DNA of 64,000 nt from Paenibacillus sp. Soil750 (GCF_001428045.1 NZ_LMSD01000042.1:149891-213890); one strand, 5' to 3'. Numbered from the stretch's first letter, positions 23,330-33,121 are shown. The notes: a model not told the origin generated them from the letters alone. Translations and numbers: made by a program.

Positions 23330-24880
23330 TTATTTGAAGACGGGCTCTTTCAGAGCTGCTAGTTTTTCTAACGAGTTCTTCTCTACATCAGCATGTAGAC
23401 TGTTGCCATGTGAATCCATCGTCACGATCGCAGCGAAGCCTTCTGTTTCCAAGTGCCACATCGCTTCTGGAATACCGAATTCTAGATAATCAACGCCTTC
23501 AACCTTTTTGAAGCATTGTGCGTAGTACTGTGCAGCACCACCAATGGCATTCAAGTATACGCCGCCGTGATCTTTCAACGCCGCTAGCGTTTTCGGCCCC
23601 ATGCCGCCTTTACCAATAACCGCGCGAATACCGAACTTTTTAATAATATCGCCTTGGTAAGGCTCCTCACGAATACTCGTTGTCGGCCCAGCGGCCTTCA
23701 CGTGCCACTCACCCGCATCATCCTTAGCCATAACTGGACCGCAGTGATAGATTGCTGCGCCATTTAGATCGATTGGTGCATCGTGATCCATCAAATATTT
23801 GTGCAGCGCATCGCGTCCAGTGTGCATCGTCCCATTAATAACAACGACATCACCGACCTTCAAGCTGCGAATTTGCTCTTCCGAAATTGGCGTCGTCAAT
23901 ACGATCTCGCGGCGCTCTTCTTGTGGCGTGTTTCTAGCTTCTTCCGCACTTGCTTCGAAAGCCTCTTGGAAGGAAACCTCAACACCTCGTGGATAAGACC
24001 AGCCATTGATTTCCCCTGTTTCAGCATTCAAGATCACACCTTGGCGACGGAACGCCCAACAGTTATACGCCACAGAAACGAAGAAGCTAGCTGGCAAACG
24101 GTTCATCACGCCGACTTTACAACCAAGCAAAGTGACTTGACCGCCAAAGCCCATCGTACCAATTCCAAGCGTGTTCGCATGCTCCATCACGTACTCTTCG
24201 ACCTTACGAAGGTCTGGATGTGGGTTTACATCGTCAACATGGCGGAACAATTGATGCTTCGCAAGCTCGTAACCGCTTGTCCGATCGCCACCGATGCCAA
24301 CACCAATAAAGCCTGCGCTGCAACCTTGACCTTGTGCTTGATACACCGCGTGCATAACGCACTTGCGAATCCCGTCGAGGTCACGACCTGCTTTACCTAC
24401 ACCTTCCAGATCAGCTGGGAGGCTATATTGAATATTTTTGTTCTCGCAACCGCCGCCTTTGAGAATGAGCTTCACTTCCACATCGTCGCGTTCCCATTGC
24501 TCAAAATGAATAACTGGTGTTCCTGGTCCGAGGTTATCCCCGCTATTAGCACCCGTAAGCGAATCTACGGAATTCGTCCGAAGTTTGGAAGCTTTCGTCG
24601 CATTCGCAACGGCTTCAAGGATATGTTTCTTCATAACAATTTGGTTTGCCCCAACTGGACAGTGTATAATAAACGTTGGCATTCCTGTATCCTGACAAAT
24701 CGGGGATACATTCGTTTCCGCCATATGAATGTTATCGGCAATTCGGGATAGCGACAACGCGGAACGCGTGCCATTGTCCTCTTTTATTTGTGCAGCCTGT
24801 ACCGCACGACGAACATCACCAGGAAGATTCGTGGATGTTTCTACAATTAAATCATACACACTTTGATAAAAATGTTGCAT
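23330..24880 (-). CDS. Class I (iron-sulfur) fumarate hydratase
   Basis: A 516-residue single-chain class I fumarase that converts fumarate to malate in the TCA cycle, with alpha and beta domains fused. Probable cluster cysteines are in SPICQDTGMPTF, GGGCENKN and GQGCSAGFIGVGIGGDR. The beta domain has GTMHTGRDALHKYL, MAKDDAGEWHVKAAGPTTS and GKGGMGPKTLAAL. ATG 24880 has GAGGAG upstream. Its position a few kb from citZ-icd-mdh fits the pathway, but it is a separate transcription unit. Confidence 0.93.
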   Translation of the reverse strand: MQHFYQSVYDLIVETSTNLPGDVRRAVQAAQIKEDNGTRSALSLSRIADNIHMAETNVSPICQDTGMPTFIIHCPVGANQIVMKKHILEAVANATKASKLRTNSVDSLTGANSGDNLGPGTPVIHFEQWERDDVEVKLILKGGGCENKNIQYSLPADLEGVGKAGRDLDGIRKCVMHAVYQAQGQGCSAGFIGVGIGGDRTSGYELAKHQLFRHVDDVNPHPDLRKVEEYVMEHANTLGIGTMGFGGQVTLLGCKVGVMNRLPASFFVSVAYNCWAFRRQGVILNAETGEINGWSYPRGVEVSFQEAFEASAEEARNTPQEERREIVLTTPISEEQIRSLKVGDVVVINGTMHTGRDALHKYLMDHDAPIDLNGAAIYHCGPVMAKDDAGEWHVKAAGPTTSIREEPYQGDIIKKFGIRAVIGKGGMGPKTLAALKDHGGVYLNAIGGAAQYYAQCFKKVEGVDYLEFGIPEAMWHLETEGFAAIVTMDSHGNSLHADVEKNSLEKLAALKEPVFK

Positions 24881-24997
24881 AACGCTTTCTAGCTCCTCTC
24901 AATTACCCGCATAATCGTAAAGAATATAAACCATTATACCATACCTCATAGGAACAGTTCGACGGTTCTTGTGAGCAAAACAAGGAGATTCACTGAC

Positions 24998-26140
24998 ATG
25001 TATAAACGGATTGCGATTTCGATTCTCGTTAGTCTACTGGGGCTTACGCTTTTGCTAACCCCCTTGCAGGCTGAACGGTCCGAGACCATTTACTACCAAG
25101 ATCAGGTTGCCGTCCTGATGTATCATCACATCCATGACACCGATACAAGCTCAAGTACAATCACAAGTACTCTATTTCAGAATCAGTTAACAACTCTGCT
25201 CAGCAAAGGCTATCATTTTATTTCATTAGATGAGTTTAAAATGTATTTGGCAGGCGCAACGGTTCCATCGAACGCGGTGCTGGTCACTTTTGATGATGGG
25301 TATCAAAGCTTCTTTACAGGAGCTTATCCGATTCTCAAAAGCTTACGCATACCCGCTGTCAACTTCGTCATCACAACGGATTTAGCGAACCCCTTGGCCT
25401 CCTATATTCCGTCGATGTCCAAGGAGCAAATCAGCGAAATGACGCATATGACGAATTTCATCGACATCGGCTGCCACACGGACAACCTTCACCACAAGCT
25501 CCCGAGTGGAGAAGCCGCGCTTGTAGGCAGGCTTGATGGAGAGAACGCGGATGCTTACCAGCAGCGCGTGTTCTCAGATGCGCAAGCCTGCATCGGCAAG
25601 CTTGCACCGCTCACAGATAACAAGCCGCTCGAAGCGATGGCGTATCCTTACGGCATCACGTCGCCTGCGGCGACGGAACAAGTGAAGAAGGCGGGCATCC
25701 GCTACGCCTTCACGATCTCGCCCGAGATGGCGACGCGCAGCGCCGATCACATGTTGATCCCGCGGATCAACGCGGGCAGCCCGAACATCACGCCGGAGCT
25801 GCTGCTGCGCTCGATCCAGCGCCGTGTCCAGGCGCAGCGTGACAGCGCGCCGCTGCGCTTGGACGCCGCCGCTGCCATCGCGCAGCTCGGCGGCAGCGCC
25901 ACGGCTGAAGGCGGAGAGCTTCGCCTCCGCCTCGGGCAACAGGCATTCACCCTGCAGGTGAATGCCAAGACCGCAACGCGCGGCGGCGACGCGCGCGTCC
26001 GGTTGCGGGAGCCCGTGCTGCGTGAGCACGGGAAGGTCACGATCGCGCTTGACGATCTGCAAGCGCTGATCGGGCAGTCGCTCGTCTACACCCCAGCCAC
26101 CGGTAAGGTGGATGTACGGGTGGCGCCGAGCGTGAAGTAG
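24998..26140 (+). CDS. Secreted polysaccharide deacetylase
   Basis: A 380-residue protein. A signal peptide (ISILVSLLGLTLLLTPLQA, about 5-23) is followed by a NodB-type deacetylase domain: MYHHIHD, TFDDGYQSFF (metal-binding DD), and HTDNLHH (H-x3-H type). The last 85 residues (AAAIAQLGGSATAEGGELRL...) look like a copper amine oxidase N-terminal-type stalk domain and are coded by strikingly G+C-rich DNA. ATG 24998 has AAGGAG at ten bases. Probably removes N-acetyl groups from cell-wall or surface glycans. 52 bases upstream of the YfbR-like gene. Confidence 0.88.
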   Translation: MYKRIAISILVSLLGLTLLLTPLQAERSETIYYQDQVAVLMYHHIHDTDTSSSTITSTLFQNQLTTLLSKGYHFISLDEFKMYLAGATVPSNAVLVTFDDGYQSFFTGAYPILKSLRIPAVNFVITTDLANPLASYIPSMSKEQISEMTHMTNFIDIGCHTDNLHHKLPSGEAALVGRLDGENADAYQQRVFSDAQACIGKLAPLTDNKPLEAMAYPYGITSPAATEQVKKAGIRYAFTISPEMATRSADHMLIPRINAGSPNITPELLLRSIQRRVQAQRDSAPLRLDAAAAIAQLGGSATAEGGELRLRLGQQAFTLQVNAKTATRGGDARVRLREPVLREHGKVTIALDDLQALIGQSLVYTPATGKVDVRVAPSVK

Positions 26141-26192
26141 CCCTTGGCGGGAGCGCGCCTCCCGCACATCCGAACATGAAGGAGTTCACCCC

Positions 26193-26789
26193 ATGAATCA
26201 TCACTTTTTCGCTTACTTATATCGACTGAAATATATCGACCGCTGGAGCCTCATGTGGAACATGCGCCGCGAGAACGTAGCCGAGCATTCCTTCTACGTA
26301 GCTTCGATCGCGCACATGCTGTGTACCATCTCCAACGAAGTCTACGGTGGGAATGTCCCGACCGACCGAGTTGTCTCCATCGCATTGTTCCACGATGCCT
26401 CCGAGGTGCTGACGGGTGACATCCCTCAGCCTGTGAAACACAACAATGAGCAAATTCTGCGGAATTTCCGTGAGATTGAAGACGTCGCCGTAGAACGGCT
26501 GATAGGCACAATCCCACCAGCGCTCAGCAACATCTATCGTGGCCTCATTCAAGATCCTGACCCTGAGCTCTACCGTTGGGTAAAGGCCGCTGATCTAATC
26601 GAAGCCTATATCAAATGCTTAACAGAGCTTTCTACCGGCAACCGCGAGTTTGTTGTTGCCAAGCAGCAAGTGCTCGACAGCTTGAAAAAGATGAACATGC
26701 CGGAAGTCGATTACTTCTTGGAGCATATGAGTGCCTCCTTCGAGAAAACGTTGGATGAGATCACGTTGGATATCGCGGACCCGAGCTAA
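26193..26789 (+). CDS. YfbR-type 5'-deoxynucleotidase (HD domain)
   Basis: A 198-residue HD-domain phosphohydrolase like E. coli YfbR, which dephosphorylates deoxyribonucleoside 5'-monophosphates in the cytoplasm. Metal-binding residues are NVAEHSFYVA (His about 31), ALFHDASEVLTGDIPQPVK (the HD pair) and KAADLIEAY (Asp). ATG 26193 follows GAAGGAG. It lies behind the deacetylase and ends before a strong bidirectional terminator. Confidence 0.92.
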   Translation: MNHHFFAYLYRLKYIDRWSLMWNMRRENVAEHSFYVASIAHMLCTISNEVYGGNVPTDRVVSIALFHDASEVLTGDIPQPVKHNNEQILRNFREIEDVAVERLIGTIPPALSNIYRGLIQDPDPELYRWVKAADLIEAYIKCLTELSTGNREFVVAKQQVLDSLKKMNMPEVDYFLEHMSASFEKTLDEITLDIADPS

Positions 26790-26859
26790 TTTCAGTCTCA
26801 GACTCAAATAACTGGAAAACCTCCAGCTATATTCTCAATATGCAGCATATAATCTGATT

Positions 26860-26996
26860 TAGATGGATTTCATGTAGCTAATTTGCTCATTTTTCAGCCA
26901 TTTTGCCGAAATGTCTGAAATTAGCTGTACAAAATCCATCTATATCAAGAAAGCCCTCAATTTCTGCAAATTTAGCTGTATAAAATCCATCTATTC
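26860..26996. repeat. Dispersed repeat, three copies
   Basis: An inverted copy (26860-26884) and two direct copies (26918-26943, 26968-26996) with core AGCTGTATAAAATCCATC, the same family as at 20395-20474. They lie between yfbR and its terminator. Confidence 0.7.
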
Positions 26997-27045
26997 TGCA
27001 GATCCAGCAACTAGCTGGGCTTTGGCGTTCATCGAACCTACACCA

Positions 27046-27079
27046 AAGAACCTCCTTTCCACTTGGAAAGGAGGTTCTT
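27046..27079. terminator. Bidirectional terminator
   Basis: AAGAACCTCCTTTCC and GGAAAGGAGGTTCTT form a perfect 15-bp stem, loop ACTT, with T tails on both strands. It lies between the convergent yfbR and membrane-protein genes. Confidence 0.85.
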
Positions 27080-27092
27080 TACATCTCTAAGA

Positions 27093-27533
27093 CTATGCCA
27101 AAATTTGAGGATTTGTCATAATCACAATAGCTAGGATAACCGCGATAGAACCGATCCAGCTGAATGTTTTAATTTTCGCAGCATCCGCTTCAGTACTTTT
27201 ACCTGCTGCACTGTTCGCTCTCAATTTCTTGATGCGACCACCGATCATTCCTGTAACTGCCCCCACAATTACAAGTAAAATGATTGCAAGTGCCATCCAC
27301 AAACCAGAAAAACTACCTTCGCTGACCATTGCTCCTCCAGAGATGAAGGTAACAATCAAAGAAAACTGACCAATTCGGTTAAGCGTAGATAGTAATCCCA
27401 TGAAGCTTTCTTGTCCTGCGCCGGATAAGCTAGCAGCTCGTCCTACAATGAAAGGGAAAACAACATAAGATCCAAGCAATAAAGCACTAATTACGTGTAA
27501 AAAAAGCATAACATGTTGCACTGATTCTGGCAT
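27093..27533 (-). CDS. Small integral membrane protein, four segments
   Basis: A 146-residue protein with four membrane segments (about 8-28, 52-70, 76-100, 125-143), an early His in VMLFLHVISALLLGSYVVFPF and basic loops (GGRIKKLRAN). The pattern resembles small CopD/DUF2269-like membrane proteins, but I cannot assign a function. ATG 27533 has GGAGG at eight bases. A lone gene with its own terminator. Confidence 0.75.
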   Translation of the reverse strand: MPESVQHVMLFLHVISALLLGSYVVFPFIVGRAASLSGAGQESFMGLLSTLNRIGQFSLIVTFISGGAMVSEGSFSGLWMALAIILLVIVGAVTGMIGGRIKKLRANSAAGKSTEADAAKIKTFSWIGSIAVILAIVIMTNPQILA

Positions 27534-27690
27534 TAAGTCGACCTCCGCAATTTTAATTAGAATCGTTCTCTTTTAGTATACAGAATCGGAATGTGGGTAA
27601 CAAGAAAGCGATGTCAAAATTCTTACAAATTCACCATATCTCCATAAAACTGTGACTAATTAAGCAGAAAACAACCCCTGATCCCCTTGC

Positions 27691-27759
27691 GGAAGCCTGC
27701 GAACATGGACATGGAATGACCTTTCGTCCCTTCCGTTGTCCATTCATCCGAAGGCTTCC
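27691..27759 (-). terminator. Long imperfect hairpin after the secreted-protein gene
   Basis: GGAAGCCT/AGGCTTCC outer arms (27691-27698/27752-27759) with inner ATGGACA/TGTCCAT. About 70 bases in all, 45 bases beyond the stop of the gene at 27806. Terminator or RNA-stability structure. Confidence 0.45.
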
Positions 27760-27805
27760 ATACTGGAAGCTGGCGTTGTTCTACCTTTGTGTAAATCTTA
27801 TGGTC

Positions 27806-29380
27806 TTATGGCATCGGCTCTGCTGCTACATTCGCAATCGTCACGGCTTCTGTGAACTTATTCGTTGTATTCTGTCTAATCCGCATGCTCGCTGCTCCAG
27901 ATGCGGTCGTATTGATTTGGACATTCACAATCTTCTCCGCGTGCCCGCTCGCATTCGCCGTCATCGAGAAGCTCGTGCTATATCCATACGCAGCTGGCCA
28001 TGAACCATCACTATTCTGTACCTTCGCCACTTGCGTTCCAGAGCTGTTGTAAATACCTAGATTATAGCCAGTGATGGTTGAGTTCGCAGCTAACCCGTTC
28101 ATAATAATCTTTACTTGGAATACGTAATGATTCGGCAGCTGAGATTGATGAACGAAAGCGAATGGGTCCGTTGTATTCGTAGAGGAAGCAACTCCATACG
28201 ATCCTATTTTATAAGTCGTCGGATCATACCACTTATACCCTGCTGCTGGTGCTGCCCACGGCTCCGCTTGCGGCTCCGTCGTGTTAGCCGGCTGCTCCCA
28301 TGTGAATAGCGTGGTCGCCGTGTCTAAAGTCAATCCAGACACCTGAGTCAAACTCGTGTAGCTCTCTTTGGTGGCTAACCAATTGACCATATTGACGAGC
28401 AAGGTTGCGTCATTCTGCTCCTGAAAACCGGCATATGTCGTTTTCGTACCGCCTGTTTCCTCTCGCTTATATTTCGGTGTTGCATCCTCAACAGGCGATG
28501 AATCACCGATGAAGCCCGCTTTACCAGCGCTGACTTTGGAAACGGCCACATACGGCCCTTCCGCTATGCCTCCGCCGTTGTATACCCCTTGATCTACCGC
28601 ACTCGCCCATTTCGTCGTCGTGGCCGGCAAATACACGATACCTTTTGCTTTGTTAGGGTCGGTAATCGCTAAGGTAGAACCTGCATGCATAGCCACGGTG
28701 GAAACTCCGCTTGTTATGCCAAACCCCTGCGTACCGCTCACCATATTGTTCGCCGTGATATCACCTAGCGCATTGTATCGGAAACGTACACCGAAGTTCG
28801 TCGATAACCAGTCTGAGCTTGCTACGCCTGACATCGCTGCCGAGGTTGCCTCTGCGGCACTCATTCCTAAAGCAGGATTCGTCCAAGCACCTCGACGATA
28901 GCCATTGAATACCTCTGAAGCGTCCCAGCGGTTCTTATTCCGATCTGCATTGTAATGATCGCCAATGAAGAAAATGCTACCGCCTGCTTGCACGTACTGC
29001 AGCATAGCGCTTTGTTCTGTGGTTTTATATGGAATATTAGCTTCCCCTATAACGAATACATCATAAGCAGATAAGTCCGAAAGTGTAATTGCTGTGCTTT
29101 TGCGTAATTCCTTCACATAGTAACCGGCGTTTCCTAGCGCATTTGCGAAATCAGAGAAAGCCCCATCGATTACCCAATCTGCCGCTCCTGCAGTCTGACC
29201 ATGGGTATTATCAAACAAGACCTTTTTTCCATTAGGGGATGCAGGCGTAATCGATGGTGCTGGATCATTTGGTCCTTCCGCCCATGCTTGCGGTACGACG
29301 CTTACCAATGTACTAAATATTGCCGCGGTAACCCACAATCTTCGCAAGCCTTTCTTGCTAAACCAACTTCTTCTCAACAT
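27806..29380 (-). CDS. Secreted protein with ThuA/DUF4350-like domain
   Basis: A 524-residue exported protein. A signal peptide (LWVTAAIFSTLVSVVPQAWA, about 15-34) is followed by a glutamine-amidotransferase-like fold: KVLFDNTHGQTAGAADWVID, then AYDVFVIGEANIPY and VQAGGSIFFIGDHYNADRNK (about 50-160). The GDHY...GG pattern is typical of ThuA/DUF4350 relatives. The C-terminal 120 residues look like a beta-rich binding domain. ATG 29380 is better placed than the upstream start. Function not established; perhaps surface or polymer binding. Confidence 0.7.
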   Translation of the reverse strand: MLRRSWFSKKGLRRLWVTAAIFSTLVSVVPQAWAEGPNDPAPSITPASPNGKKVLFDNTHGQTAGAADWVIDGAFSDFANALGNAGYYVKELRKSTAITLSDLSAYDVFVIGEANIPYKTTEQSAMLQYVQAGGSIFFIGDHYNADRNKNRWDASEVFNGYRRGAWTNPALGMSAAEATSAAMSGVASSDWLSTNFGVRFRYNALGDITANNMVSGTQGFGITSGVSTVAMHAGSTLAITDPNKAKGIVYLPATTTKWASAVDQGVYNGGGIAEGPYVAVSKVSAGKAGFIGDSSPVEDATPKYKREETGGTKTTYAGFQEQNDATLLVNMVNWLATKESYTSLTQVSGLTLDTATTLFTWEQPANTTEPQAEPWAAPAAGYKWYDPTTYKIGSYGVASSTNTTDPFAFVHQSQLPNHYVFQVKIIMNGLAANSTITGYNLGIYNSSGTQVAKVQNSDGSWPAAYGYSTSFSMTANASGHAEKIVNVQINTTASGAASMRIRQNTTNKFTEAVTIANVAAEPMP

Positions 29381-29510
29381 TAATTCCCACCATCCTATGG
29401 AATAATTAACCAATGTAATTTGGCTATACATATCGTATCATAGGCCACACGCATGGGATAGATTCTGGAAATTAATTTACAAATACAACATTTTTTTGTG
29501 CATCATTACA

Positions 29511-29549
29511 AAAAAAAGGCCAGCCCCCTAAAACCTAGGAGACTGGCCT
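29511..29549 (-). terminator. Terminator of the citZ-icd-mdh operon
   Basis: AGGCCAG/CTGGCCT (29517-29523/29543-29549) followed on the minus strand by at least seven T, nine bases after the mdh stop. Confidence 0.8.
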
Positions 29550-29557
29550 CTCATTTA

Positions 29558-30499
29558 TTAACCTGCGACTACTTTAATGACGTTACGTACGGATTCAGCT
29601 GTTTTGTCCAAAGCTGATCGTTCAGCGTCTGTCAATTCGATGTCCATAATTTTCTCAATGCCGTTAGCACCCAGAACCGTGAGAACTCCCATGAACAGGT
29701 TGTTATAGCCGTACTCGCCTTCAAGCAGCGCGATTGTTGGAATGATTCGCTTCTTATCTTTCAGGATGGCTTCCGTCATTTGCACAAGAGAAGCCGCTGG
29801 TGCGTAGTATGCACTACCGTTACCAAGCAGGTTAACGATTTCGCCGCCGCCAGTACGTGTACGTTGAACGATGGCTTCGATGCGATCAGCTGCAATCAGC
29901 TTCTCAATAGGCACCCCGCCAGCGTATGTGTAACGCACGAGTGGTACCATGTCATCGCCATGTCCACCGATAACAACCCCCTTCACATCCTCAACGGATA
30001 CGTTCAACTCTTGCGAGATAAACGTCAGATAACGGGCTGTATCAAGTACACCGGATTGACCGATAACGCGATTTTTCGGGAAACCTAGCGCCTGGTAAGC
30101 GACGTAAGTCATTGCATCAACAGGGTTACTCAAAATGATCACGATGGAATCAGGAGCAACTTCCTTTACGTTCTCACATACGGATTTCACGATACCCGCA
30201 TTTGTGTTAACAAGATCGTCGCGGCTCATCCCTGGCTTCCGAGCAATCCCTGCCGTGATGATGACAATGTCAGAATCAGCTGCATCCGCATAACTGGATG
30301 TACCTGTTATTTGAGCGTCAAAGCCTTGCACTGGACCTGCCTCAAGCATGTCAAGTGCTTTCCCCTTTGTAGGGTTTTCTAATTGCGGAATATCGAGTAA
30401 AACAACGTCACCAAGTTCTTTTTGAGCTAGCATTAGAGCAGTAGTAGCACCTGTGAAACCCGCGCCAACAACGGTAATTTTATTACGACGAATAGCCAT
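29558..30499 (-). CDS. mdh: Malate dehydrogenase
   Basis: A 313-residue LDH-like malate dehydrogenase that oxidises malate to oxaloacetate with NAD. The motif VVGAGFTGATTALMLAQ binds NAD, the acidic VLLDIPQ selects NAD, ARKPGMSRDDL is the substrate loop with Arg, and GGHGDDMVPL holds the catalytic His. ATG 30499 has AGGAGG upstream. Third gene of the citZ-icd-mdh operon, 51 bases after icd, as in Bacillus. Confidence 0.96.
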   Translation of the reverse strand: MAIRRNKITVVGAGFTGATTALMLAQKELGDVVLLDIPQLENPTKGKALDMLEAGPVQGFDAQITGTSSYADAADSDIVIITAGIARKPGMSRDDLVNTNAGIVKSVCENVKEVAPDSIVIILSNPVDAMTYVAYQALGFPKNRVIGQSGVLDTARYLTFISQELNVSVEDVKGVVIGGHGDDMVPLVRYTYAGGVPIEKLIAADRIEAIVQRTRTGGGEIVNLLGNGSAYYAPAASLVQMTEAILKDKKRIIPTIALLEGEYGYNNLFMGVLTVLGANGIEKIMDIELTDAERSALDKTAESVRNVIKVVAG

Positions 30500-30550
30500 T
30501 TAAAATGTACCTCCTCATAATCTTTTGTCTAACTCAACGACAGGTACGAA

Positions 30551-31849
30551 TTAAGCCATGTTTTTGATGATTTCGTTCGCGAACTCGGAGCACTTAATTT
30601 CTTTCGCGCCTTCCATCAAACGTGCGAAGTCATAAGTAACAGTTTTGTTGTTGATGGATGTTTCCAAGCCTTTGTAGATCAGCTCAGCTGCTTCCAACCA
30701 ACCAAGGTGCTCAAGCAACATAACGCCGGAAAGGATTACGGAACCTGGGTTAACAACATCAAGACCAGCATATTTAGGAGCTGTACCGTGAGTTGCTTCG
30801 AAGATTGCATGACCAGTCAAGTAATTGATGTTAGCTCCTGGAGCGATACCGATACCACCAACTTGTGCAGCAAGTGCATCAGACAGGTAGTCACCGTTCA
30901 AGTTCAATGTAGCAATTACGTCGAAATCAGTTGGACGTGTCAATACTTGTTGTAGCGCGATGTCAGCGATAGCATCTTTTACGATGATTTTGCCAGCAGC
31001 TTCAGCGTCTTTTTGTGCTTTGTTTGCAGCTTCTGCGCCTTCTGCTTCTTTAATACGATCGTATTGTGCCCATGTAAATGTTTTATCAGCATATTCACGC
31101 TCAGCCAACTCATAACCCCAGTTTTTGAACGCGCCTTCTGTGAACTTCATGATGTTACCTTTGTGAACCAATGTTAACGTTTTGCGGCCATGTTTGATTG
31201 CGTACTCGATAGCTGCGCGAACCAAACGCTCTGTACCTTCGGAGGATACTGGTTTAACACCGATACCTGAAGTTTCTGGGAAACGGATTTTGTTAACGCC
31301 CATTTCGTTTTGCAAGAAGGAGATTACTTTCTTAACTGCTTCAGATCCAGCTTCCCACTCGATACCTGCGTAGATATCTTCTGTGTTTTCACGGAAAATA
31401 ACCATGTCGACCAACTCAGGACGTTTAACTGGGGATGGAACGCCGTCGAAGTAACGAACTGGACGGGAACATACGTAAAGATCAAGCTCTTGACGAAGTG
31501 CCACGTTCAAGGAACGGATACCGCCACCGATTGGTGTAGTAAGTGGTCCTTTGATGGACACGATGTATTCTTTCATTGCAGTCAAAGTATCATTCGGCAA
31601 CCAGCTGTTGAATTTATTGAAAGCTTTCTCACCAGCGTATACTTCGTACCAAGCGATTTTCTTTTCCCCTTTGTATGCTTTCTCAACAGCAGCATCTAGA
31701 ACGCGTACGGAAGCTGCCCAGATGTCAGGACCTGTACCGTCACCTTCGATGAAAGGGATGATTGGGTTGTTAGGGACTTGAAGTACACCGTTTTCGATCG
31801 TGATTTTTTGTCCTTCTGTTGGTAGCTCGTAGTTTTCGAATTGTGGCAT
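30551..31849 (-). CDS. icd: Isocitrate dehydrogenase (NADP)
   Basis: A 432-residue isocitrate dehydrogenase that gives 2-oxoglutarate, CO2 and NADPH. Signature parts are FIEGDGTGPDIW, SIKGPLTTPIGGGIRSLNVALRQELDLY with the regulatory-type Ser, FRENTEDIYAGIEW, and LNLNGDYLSDALAAQVGGIG for metal and cofactor binding. The length suits the Bacillus-type enzyme. ATG 31849 is preceded by GAGGAGG. The 159-base gap to citZ has inverted G+C-rich stretches that may attenuate or stabilise the transcript. Confidence 0.96.
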   Translation of the reverse strand: MPQFENYELPTEGQKITIENGVLQVPNNPIIPFIEGDGTGPDIWAASVRVLDAAVEKAYKGEKKIAWYEVYAGEKAFNKFNSWLPNDTLTAMKEYIVSIKGPLTTPIGGGIRSLNVALRQELDLYVCSRPVRYFDGVPSPVKRPELVDMVIFRENTEDIYAGIEWEAGSEAVKKVISFLQNEMGVNKIRFPETSGIGVKPVSSEGTERLVRAAIEYAIKHGRKTLTLVHKGNIMKFTEGAFKNWGYELAEREYADKTFTWAQYDRIKEAEGAEAANKAQKDAEAAGKIIVKDAIADIALQQVLTRPTDFDVIATLNLNGDYLSDALAAQVGGIGIAPGANINYLTGHAIFEATHGTAPKYAGLDVVNPGSVILSGVMLLEHLGWLEAAELIYKGLETSINNKTVTYDFARLMEGAKEIKCSEFANEIIKNMA

Positions 31850-32008
31850 GTGAATAGTTCCTCCTCAAATTTGTATGAAAATGATTTCTTTTCTATATGT
31901 TGTGCATTGCTAGGCACACAAAAAGTGACGGGAGTCGCAGTACTCCCCCAGATGACCTGGGAATGGGTACCGAACTGCCCGCACCTTGAGCTTAAATAGC
32001 ATGAACAA

Positions 32009-33121
32009 TTAGCGTTGGCCAATTGGGATATATTTTTGGTTAACTGGACCTGTGTACTCTGCGCGAGGACGGATCAAGCGGTTGTTCTCGTACTGCTCAA
32101 GAATATGAGCTGCCCAACCGGAAGTACGGCTGATCGCGAAGATCGGTGTAAACAAGTCACGTGGAATTTCTAGCGTTGTGTATACGGATGCCGAGTAGAA
32201 GTCTACGTTAGGTTTCAAGCCTTTAAGACCTGTTACCAACTCGTCTGCTTTAATGGACATTTCGTACCATTTCAAGTTGCCCGTCAACTTACCAAGCTCA
32301 TAAGACATTTTTTGCAAGTGCTTTGCACGTGGATCGCCGTTTTTGTATACGCGGTGACCAAAGCCCATGATTTTGTCCTTGCGCTCTAATTTACCGTTAA
32401 TGTAAGGAACAACGTTCTCAACAGTACCGATCTCTTCCAGCATAACCATTACCGCTTCGTTAGCACCACCGTGAAGAGGTCCTTTGAGTGTGCCGATTGC
32501 GGAAGTAATACCAGAGTAGATATCTGTTAATGTTGCTACAGTTACGCGCGCAGCGAATGTGGATGCATTCAACTCGTGGTCAGCATGAAGTACTAACGCT
32601 TTGTCCAACGCTTCGATTGCAACTTTATCCGGCTCATTACCAGTCAGTTGGAACAAGAAGTTAGCAGCTACAGAAGAATATCCTGGGGAAGCTACAGGCT
32701 CTTTGCCTTCACGAATACGTGCGAAAGCCGCGATAATAGCAGGGATTTGCGCTTGCAATTTGATGGCTTTACGTACATTGGATTCCGAGCTTGAATCATT
32801 TGCTTCGGCATCATACAGGGCAAGTGCAGACACTGCTGTACGAAGCGCAGCCATGGAATTCACATCTTTCGGGAAGGCACGAATAAGATCAATTACCGCG
32901 TCTGGTACTTTGCTGTATGCGTTCAGGTCGCTTTGCAATTTCTCAAGCTCAGCTTGAGTAGGCAATTTACCGAACCAAAGTAAGTAAATAACTTCTTCAA
33001 ATGTCGCATTTTCTGCGAGGTCATCAATATCAATCCCGCGATACGTAAGCACACCATCTACAATGGAGCTGATCGACGAGGTTGTGGCTACAATTCCTTC
33101 TAAACCTTTGGTTGCAGACAT
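32009..33121 (-). CDS. citZ: Citrate synthase
   Basis: A 370-residue type II citrate synthase that condenses acetyl-CoA with oxaloacetate. Recognisable parts are GLEGIVATTSSISSIVDG, the catalytic His in LHADHELNAS and in GPLHGGANEAV, MGFGHRVYKNGDPRA, and the Asp loop PNVDFYSA. ATG 33121 has AAGGAGA upstream. First gene of the TCA operon citZ-icd-mdh. No clear CcpA or CcpC operator could be picked out by eye in the 300-base upstream region. Confidence 0.96.
   Translation of the reverse strand: MSATKGLEGIVATTSSISSIVDGVLTYRGIDIDDLAENATFEEVIYLLWFGKLPTQAELEKLQSDLNAYSKVPDAVIDLIRAFPKDVNSMAALRTAVSALALYDAEANDSSSESNVRKAIKLQAQIPAIIAAFARIREGKEPVASPGYSSVAANFLFQLTGNEPDKVAIEALDKALVLHADHELNASTFAARVTVATLTDIYSGITSAIGTLKGPLHGGANEAVMVMLEEIGTVENVVPYINGKLERKDKIMGFGHRVYKNGDPRAKHLQKMSYELGKLTGNLKWYEMSIKADELVTGLKGLKPNVDFYSASVYTTLEIPRDLFTPIFAISRTSGWAAHILEQYENNRLIRPRAEYTGPVNQKYIPIGQR

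Noticed and set aside
23783..24751. 322-codon open frame on the plus strand
   Set aside because: Fully antisense to the strongly supported class I fumarase and of non-protein-like composition.
25574..26167. 197-codon minus-strand frame rich in Arg
   Set aside because: A by-product of the G+C-rich 3' half of the deacetylase gene; Arg-rich repetitive text, no family resemblance.
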